Part shown: positions 5,118 through 8,153 of the stretch, in pieces
Layout of the letters: each line of letters opens with the position of its first letter
Numbering within the stretch: position 1 is the stretch's first letter
From: Oscillospiraceae bacterium
GTDB lineage: Bacteria; Bacillota; Clostridia; Oscillospirales; Oscillospiraceae
Assembly (NCBI GenBank): GCA_016292445.1
Contig: JAEDIN010000057.1
Coordinates: forward strand, 1-8,153
DNA: 8,153 nt
Direction of reading: 5' to 3'
Translations under genes and position numbers: made by a program
The notes under the pieces: generated by a model
Databases searched by the model: none
Told to the model about the DNA's origin: nothing
The model's input: the letters and a program-made list of their open reading frames with translations, nothing else

Positions 5118-5165
5118 ATGCCCGTCAAAACCGACGGGTGTTCCACTGCCGTCAGCTCCAGATAA
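5118..5165 (+). CDS. Possible 15-residue ORF in the 3' trailer of the met operon
   Basis: ATG 5118 opens MPVKTDGCSTAVSSR, ending at TAA 5163-5165, with a weak purine-rich GGGCGG 5-10 bases upstream. The stretch can form a chain of competing hairpins: CCCGTC (5121-5126) with GACGGG (5133-5138), GACGG (5133-5137) with CCGTC (5149-5153), and GCCGT (5148-5152) with ACGGC (5167-5171). It sits directly before the terminator. Coding status is doubtful; it may be non-coding trailer RNA. Confidence 0.2.
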   Translation: MPVKTDGCSTAVSSR

Positions 5166-5171
5166 AACGGC

Positions 5172-5210
5172 AAATCTCCGGCAATACTTTATGTATTACC
5201 GGAGATTTTT
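5172..5210 (+). terminator. Intrinsic terminator of the metQNI operon
   Basis: TCTCCGG (5175-5181) pairs with CCGGAGA (5199-5205), then after a C-A mismatch AATAC (5183-5187) pairs with GTATT (5193-5197) around a 5-base loop. An A run at the 5' foot pairs into the TTTTT (5206-5210) tract. It lies about 100 bases after the metI stop. Confidence 0.85.
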
Positions 5211-5300
5211 GTGCGGTATGGACGGAAAAGAGCCGCTCAAGCCGGTTTCTACCTATCCGAGGCAGCCCAAAACTTTGTCCTTTTTCTTTGTAGTTGGGTG

Positions 5301-5526
5301 TCAATCGGATGAGCCCGGTATGTCCATCGGGCGACGCTCAATATGGTCGTACATTGCCTGTTCACGGTTTTCGGAGGTATCGGTATCGGCATAGATTTTG
5401 GTCGATGTGAGGCTAAGCATATGGATGATACCGACAATGCCCCAGCAATTGAGCATCAAGTTGGGGAACGCGGTATATTATTTAGCACCCGAATGCCGCA
5501 TGAGTGACGCGGAGCTTGCAAAGCTA
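5301..5526 (-). pseudogene. Decayed tyrosine recombinase/integrase, C-terminal fragment
   Basis: Read on the minus strand, three successive pieces in different frames match the order of catalytic motifs in phage-type tyrosine recombinases. First is APRHSCGIRVLN (about 5517-5482, the R-H-x-x-x box), then VPQLDAQLLGHC (about 5465-5430, the LGH box), then STKIYADTDTSENREQAM (about 5403-5350, with the IYA-D/T region that usually carries the tyrosine nucleophile), ending at TGA 5303-5301. An internal stop lies between the first two, and frameshifts separate the pieces, so no functional protein results. The upstream catalytic domain is missing. It lies 56 bases beyond the 3' end of tRNA-Ala, a common attachment-site position. 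The match is by motif pattern only, without alignment. Confidence 0.55.
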
Positions 5527-5539
5527 TGATATGAGATAC

Positions 5540-5582
5540 AAAAATCACCGTCTCAGGATTTTTCCTAAGACGGTGATTTTTT
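5540..5582. terminator. Terminator downstream of tRNA-Ala (symmetric)
   Basis: AAAAATCACCGTCT (5540-5553) pairs with AGACGGTGATTTTT (5568-5581), with AGG/CCT continuing the stem beyond a single mismatch around a 6-base loop. On the minus strand it ends in a T run directly behind the tRNA CCA end, so it terminates the tRNA transcript. The A/T symmetry means it could also act on plus-strand transcripts. Confidence 0.8.
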
Positions 5583-5657
5583 GGTGGAGCATAGGGGGGT
5601 CGAACCCCTGACCTCCAGATTGCGAACCTGGCGCTCTACCAACTGAGCTAATACCCC
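5582..5657 (-). tRNA. tRNA-Ala (anticodon CGC)
   Basis: The minus strand folds as a complete cloverleaf of 76 bases including an encoded CCA (5584-5582). The acceptor stem GGGGTAT pairs with ATGCTCC and contains the G3-U70 wobble that identifies alanine tRNAs. The D arm has AGCTCAGTTGGTAGAGC. The anticodon stem CCAGG/TCTGG encloses TTCGCAA, giving anticodon CGC for codon GCG. The T arm AGGGG-TTCGACC-CCCCT is standard. CGC is a less common alanine anticodon than TGC or GGC, so other alanine tRNAs are expected elsewhere. Confidence 0.95.
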
Positions 5658-5666
5658 ATTTATTTC

Positions 5667-5684
5667 GTGCCTTGTTTCAGGCAC
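5667..5684 (-). other. Hairpin in the tRNA-Ala precursor leader
   Basis: GTGCCT (5684-5679 on the minus strand) pairs perfectly with AGGCAC (5672-5667) around a 6-base loop. It occupies the 5' leader that RNase P would remove, beginning at about the predicted transcript start. Confidence 0.4.
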
Positions 5685-5690
5685 TTTTGT

Positions 5691-5718
5691 ATTATAACAC
5701 ATTTTTCATTTTTGTAAA
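5691..5718 (-). promoter_or_regulatory. Promoter of tRNA-Ala
   Basis: On the minus strand, TTTACA (5718-5713), a 16-base spacer and TATAAT (5696-5691) with an extended TGT. It lies 34 bases upstream of the tRNA 5' end. It is divergent from the SRP RNA promoter at 5730-5758. Confidence 0.75.
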
Positions 5719-5729
5719 GAAAATATTTG

Positions 5730-5758
5730 TTGATTAAATGCCGTATTTGAGGTATAAT
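5730..5758 (+). promoter_or_regulatory. Promoter of the SRP RNA gene
   Basis: TTGATT (5730-5735), a 17-base spacer and a perfect TATAAT (5753-5758). Transcription would begin near 5765, exactly where the paired 5' end of the SRP RNA starts. The same promoter may contribute read-through into dnaX. Confidence 0.8.
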
Positions 5759-5764
5759 ACTTTA

Positions 5765-6065
5765 GCGGCTTTTGACAAGGCTGCACTAGTTGGGGAGCCA
5801 GCGGTGCCCTGTAACCTGCAATCCGCTACAGCAGGAATGAATTCCCAATTTAGGATTTGTCATGTGTCGTCTGACTCCGGTAAGCAGCGTTGACGAGCCG
5901 GTCTCGCGCAACGGAAACCCGTGAACCATGTCAGGCGGGGAACCGAGCAGCATTAAGCGGTGCTTTTCGTGTGCCGCGAGGGTGCCGGTTCTGAGCCGGC
6001 TGCCGGCGTAACGGGCATATGGCATTATTCGAGCTTGGGTGTGCAGTCTTGTCAAGAGCCGTTTT
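5765..6065 (+). ncRNA. ffs: Signal recognition particle RNA, large bacterial type (scRNA)
   Basis: About 300 bases closely resembling the Bacillus-type SRP RNA, which binds Ffh and guides ribosomes making membrane proteins to the membrane. The Alu domain has the UGUAA motif (5810-5814) within GGTGCCCTGTAACCTGCAAT. The Ffh-binding hairpin is GTCAGG (5930-5935), a GGAA tetraloop (5939-5942) closed by CGG/CCG, then AGCAGC (5946-5951). The termini pair over about 14 bases: CGGCT with AGCCG and TTGACAAG with CTTGTCAA. The 3' arm ends in TTTT (6062-6065), so the terminal helix probably also serves as terminator. Position directly upstream of dnaX matches the Bacillus scr locus. The exact ends are inferred from the pairing. 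Confidence 0.95.
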
Positions 6066-6092
6066 CTATTTGTAAGAAAGGTTTGCAACGCC

Positions 6093-7778
6093 ATGTATCA
6101 GGCTTTGTATCGGAAATGGAGGCCTAAGACCTTTGACGGAGTCGTCGGTCAGAAGCACATTACCGAAACTTTGAAAAACCAGATAATTACCGGCAGGCTG
6201 TCCCATGCGTACCTGTTTATTGGAACAAGAGGAACGGGCAAGACCACCTGCGCAAAGATTCTTGCCAAGGCCCTGAACTGCCAGCACCCCGAAAACGGTA
6301 ATCCCTGCGGCAAATGCCCTGCCTGTGTCGGTATCGAGGACGGCAGCATTCTTGATGTCGTTGAGATAGATGCCGCTTCCAACAACGGTGTTGACAATGT
6401 CCGTCAGCTTCGTGAGGAGGCCGTGTTCTCCCCCGTTTCCGTCAAAAAGCGTGTGTACATCATTGACGAGGTGCATATGCTGTCTACGGCTGCGTTTAAC
6501 GCCCTGCTGAAAATTCTCGAAGAACCTCCCGAGCACCTGACCTTTATTCTCGCAACGACTGAGCTTAACAAGGTTCCGGCGACGATTCTTTCGCGCTGCC
6601 AGCGGCACAGCTTCAAGCGGCTTGACGCCGATGTTATCACCGAGTATCTCGAGCATGTTGCCTCCTGTGAGGGACTTAAGCTTGAGCACGAAGCAGCGGA
6701 GCTTATCGCCGGTCTTGCAGAGGGCGGAATGCGTGACGCACTGTCGCTGCTCGACCAGTGCTCCGGTGCCGGGGATATCACAGTTGATACCGTTTATTCG
6801 GCGATGGGGCTTGCAGGAAACAGGCGCACGGCAAAGCTGCTTGACTACACAGTAAAGCGTAACACCGAGGCTGCGCTGGAGCTGTTTGACGAGCTTTGGA
6901 CCGACGGAAAAGACCCGGCAACGCTTTTGGGTGAGCTGAACACGCTTTTGCGTGACTGCATGATGCTTTCCGTTGCGCCCCGTGCCGGTGCAAACCTGCT
7001 TTCGGGCAGATTTGACAAGGAGATACTGGCCGTTTTCTGCAAAAAGCTTACAAAAGCGGAGCTATTATGCCGTATAAACACAGTTTCCGACTACCTTATT
7101 AAAATAAGAGGTGCAAAAAGTCCCCGACTTAGCGCTGAGATGTGTCTTGTCGCACTTTGCGACCCGAGTCTGACCGAGGGGCTTGACGAGCTCAGGGCAA
7201 GGGTTTCGAGGCTTGAATATGATTTTCGCAGCGCACCGCGTGCAAGTTACGCCGACGACGATGAAGATCTTGCTCCTGTTGAGGATATTCCCTACGACGG
7301 GCCGCCTGTTAGGTCAAGTACCGAGTATGATGACGACGATGAGCTTGATGTTTCGCAGTTTACCGAGTATCAGCCCGAGGACGATTTTCTCGATAAGGCG
7401 GCAGCGGCAAATCCGGTTGACCTCAATCCCGATGCTCCGGCGGAGGCGGCAAACGCTCCGGTTGACAACGCGCTGCTATGGTCGGAGATTATCGATAAAG
7501 CGGAAAGCTCCCTTCCTGTCGGACTTATCCCCATTTTGTCCGACCCCACGCAGTCAAAATGTGAGGTTGATTACGACACTCTTAGGCTTCATGTTGCGCC
7601 CGGGTTTTTCTACGACATGATAAACAAGCAGGATATTCTGATGCGTATTCGTGAGGCGGCAAACGAGGTCACGGGCAGAAGTCTTAAAATTCAGCTCAAC
7701 GAGCTGTCGTCAGGCGATAGCGAGCCAACGCGCTCGGTTGATGAGCTTAGAAAGTTCAAAGAAGTCAGATTTATCTGA
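6093..7778 (+). CDS. dnaX: DNA polymerase III subunit gamma/tau
   Basis: Clamp-loader ATPase and organiser of the replicative polymerase, 561 residues. The start is set at ATG 6093 because MYQALYRKWRP is the invariant family beginning and AGAAAGG lies 11 bases upstream; the longer frame would begin inside the SRP RNA. Visible motifs are Walker A GTRGTGKTT (44-52), four zinc-binding cysteines (Cys63, 72, 75, 78), Walker B region IIDEVHML (123-130) and the SRC sensor motif LSRCQ (166-170). AAA+ lid and collar regions follow to about residue 370. Residues about 381-460 are a low-complexity acidic linker rich in Asp, Glu, Ala and Pro. A C-terminal globular domain (about 461-545) corresponds to the tau-specific part. 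No convincing slippery frameshift site was seen. Confidence 0.97.
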   Translation: MYQALYRKWRPKTFDGVVGQKHITETLKNQIITGRLSHAYLFIGTRGTGKTTCAKILAKALNCQHPENGNPCGKCPACVGIEDGSILDVVEIDAASNNGVDNVRQLREEAVFSPVSVKKRVYIIDEVHMLSTAAFNALLKILEEPPEHLTFILATTELNKVPATILSRCQRHSFKRLDADVITEYLEHVASCEGLKLEHEAAELIAGLAEGGMRDALSLLDQCSGAGDITVDTVYSAMGLAGNRRTAKLLDYTVKRNTEAALELFDELWTDGKDPATLLGELNTLLRDCMMLSVAPRAGANLLSGRFDKEILAVFCKKLTKAELLCRINTVSDYLIKIRGAKSPRLSAEMCLVALCDPSLTEGLDELRARVSRLEYDFRSAPRASYADDDEDLAPVEDIPYDGPPVRSSTEYDDDDELDVSQFTEYQPEDDFLDKAAAANPVDLNPDAPAEAANAPVDNALLWSEIIDKAESSLPVGLIPILSDPTQSKCEVDYDTLRLHVAPGFFYDMINKQDILMRIREAANEVTGRSLKIQLNELSSGDSEPTRSVDELRKFKEVRFI

Positions 7779-7784
7779 TATAAT
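7755..7784 (+). promoter_or_regulatory. Possible internal promoter for ybaB
   Basis: TTCAAA (7755-7760), an 18-base spacer and TATAAT (7779-7784) with an extended TGA, overlapping the end of dnaX. It would give a leader of about 30 bases to ybaB. The -35 is poor; ybaB is probably also transcribed with dnaX. Confidence 0.4.
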
Positions 7785-7822
7785 TACTGTTAAACATTTT
7801 TCTACACATAGGAGGAATTATT

Positions 7823-8152
7823 ATGGCAAAAGGCGGATTCCGCGGCGGCATGGGCGGCGGCGGTAACATGATGAAGCAGGCTCAGAAGATGCAGGAGGAA
7901 TTCCTCAAGATGCAGCAGGAGCTTGAAAACACCGAGTTCTCCGCAACCGCAGGCGGCGGTGCAGTTAAGGCGACCATGCTCGGCACCCGTGTACTCAAGA
8001 GCATCGAGATATCCCCCGACGCAGTCGATCCCGATGATGTTGAGATGCTTCAGGATATGATCGTTGCGGCAGTCAACGAGGCTATCTCAAAGAGCGACGA
8101 CGCCACCAACAAGGCAATGAGCAAGATCACCCCCATGGGCTTCCCGTTCTGA
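7823..8152 (+). CDS. ybaB: YbaB/EbfC family nucleoid-associated protein
   Basis: A small cytoplasmic DNA-binding protein, 109 residues, complete, ending with TGA one base before the window edge. The family forms dimers that bind DNA and influence nucleoid structure. After a glycine-rich N-terminus (GGFRGGMGGGGN) comes the typical helix MMKQAQKMQEEFLKMQQEL (about 16-34), then the sheet with TAGGGAVKATM (about 42-52), the D-P-D-D-V-E-M-L-QD region (about 68-78) and a C-terminal helix. AGGAGG lies 7 bases before the ATG. It is 44 bases behind dnaX, the standard dnaX-ybaB-recR order; recR would be expected next, outside the window. Confidence 0.96.
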   Translation: MAKGGFRGGMGGGGNMMKQAQKMQEEFLKMQQELENTEFSATAGGGAVKATMLGTRVLKSIEISPDAVDPDDVEMLQDMIVAAVNEAISKSDDATNKAMSKITPMGFPF

Positions 8153-8153
8153 T

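Larger units (their letters stand above)
5090..5284. repeat. 12-base perfect inverted repeat pair AAAAGGACAAAG
   Basis: AAAAGGACAAAG at 5090-5101 recurs in inverse orientation at 5273-5284. Both copies are followed, reading inward, by GGGC after 4-6 bases. The enclosed 195 bases hold a small ORF and the met terminator but no clear gene. This could be the ends of a small non-autonomous element, recombinase sites related to the decayed integrase next door, or chance. No target-site duplication is evident. Confidence 0.4.

Noticed and set aside
5191..5394. 67-codon plus-strand frame
   Set aside because: It begins inside the met terminator, has no ribosome binding site and runs antisense to the integrase remnant.
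5667..5684. Plus-strand terminator GTGCCT-TGTTTC-AGGCAC followed by TTTT
   Set aside because: No plus-strand gene precedes it that is not already terminated; it is better read as a hairpin in the tRNA-Ala precursor on the minus strand.
6039..6092. dnaX start at ATG 6039
   Set aside because: This start lies inside the terminal helix of the SRP RNA and adds residues absent from DnaX proteins; MYQALYRKWRP at 6093 is the canonical start.
6093..7778. Programmed frameshift in dnaX producing a short gamma form
   Set aside because: No A-AAA-AAG type slippery heptamer with a following stem was found at the expected place; A runs near 7115 are too short to argue from.
1..8153. CRISPR array, rRNA gene, intact insertion sequence, origin or defence cluster
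   Set aside because: No regularly spaced repeats, rRNA motifs, intact transposase frame or known defence genes were seen.

Overview
The window looks like a chromosomal segment of a moderately GC-rich, low-redundancy Firmicute, most likely a gut-type clostridium (Oscillospiraceae/Ruminococcaceae-like). The grounds are the gene order tRNA, large SRP RNA, dnaX, ybaB (the same order as tRNA-scr-dnaX-yaaK in Bacillus), an SRP RNA with an Alu domain, strong AGGAGG ribosome binding sites, sigma-A type promoters and a lipoprotein-type binding protein. The genus assignment is inference.

Left part (1-1990): a DUF2461-type protein runs off the left edge on the minus strand. Its promoter is divergent from that of a bioY-rhodanese pair: biotin ECF transporter S component, then a single-domain rhodanese 10 bases later. 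A 42-base perfect palindrome fills the gap between the rhodanese stop codon and the stop codon of a convergent minus-strand gene. That gene encodes a small membrane protein with an HEGAH zinc-metalloprotease signature.

Middle (2000-5210): a methionine uptake operon metQ-metN-metI with its own consensus promoter. Two things stand out. (1) The 5' leader encodes a 37-residue peptide with 9 Met and 4 Cys, followed by a strong intrinsic terminator and a possible competing antiterminator; this has the layout of ribosome-mediated attenuation by methionine/cysteine supply, and I see no S-box or T-box. (2) The metQ product is a circular permutation of the normal MetQ/NlpA order: behind the lipoprotein signal comes what is normally the C-terminal half, then a linker of about 20 residues, then what is normally the N-terminal half. 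All landmark motifs are present once. MetN has the usual ATPase plus C-terminal NIL domain, and MetI is a normal permease. The operon ends at a strong terminator, preceded by a tiny possible ORF in a stretch with mutually exclusive hairpins.

Right part (5211-8153): a decayed, frameshifted C-terminal piece of a tyrosine recombinase lies just downstream of the 3' end of a minus-strand tRNA-Ala(CGC), probably the scar of an element once integrated there. Then come the SRP RNA gene (ffs/scr), dnaX (DNA polymerase III gamma/tau) and ybaB, all on the plus strand. This last block is ordinary housekeeping DNA. The most interesting region is 2099-3352.
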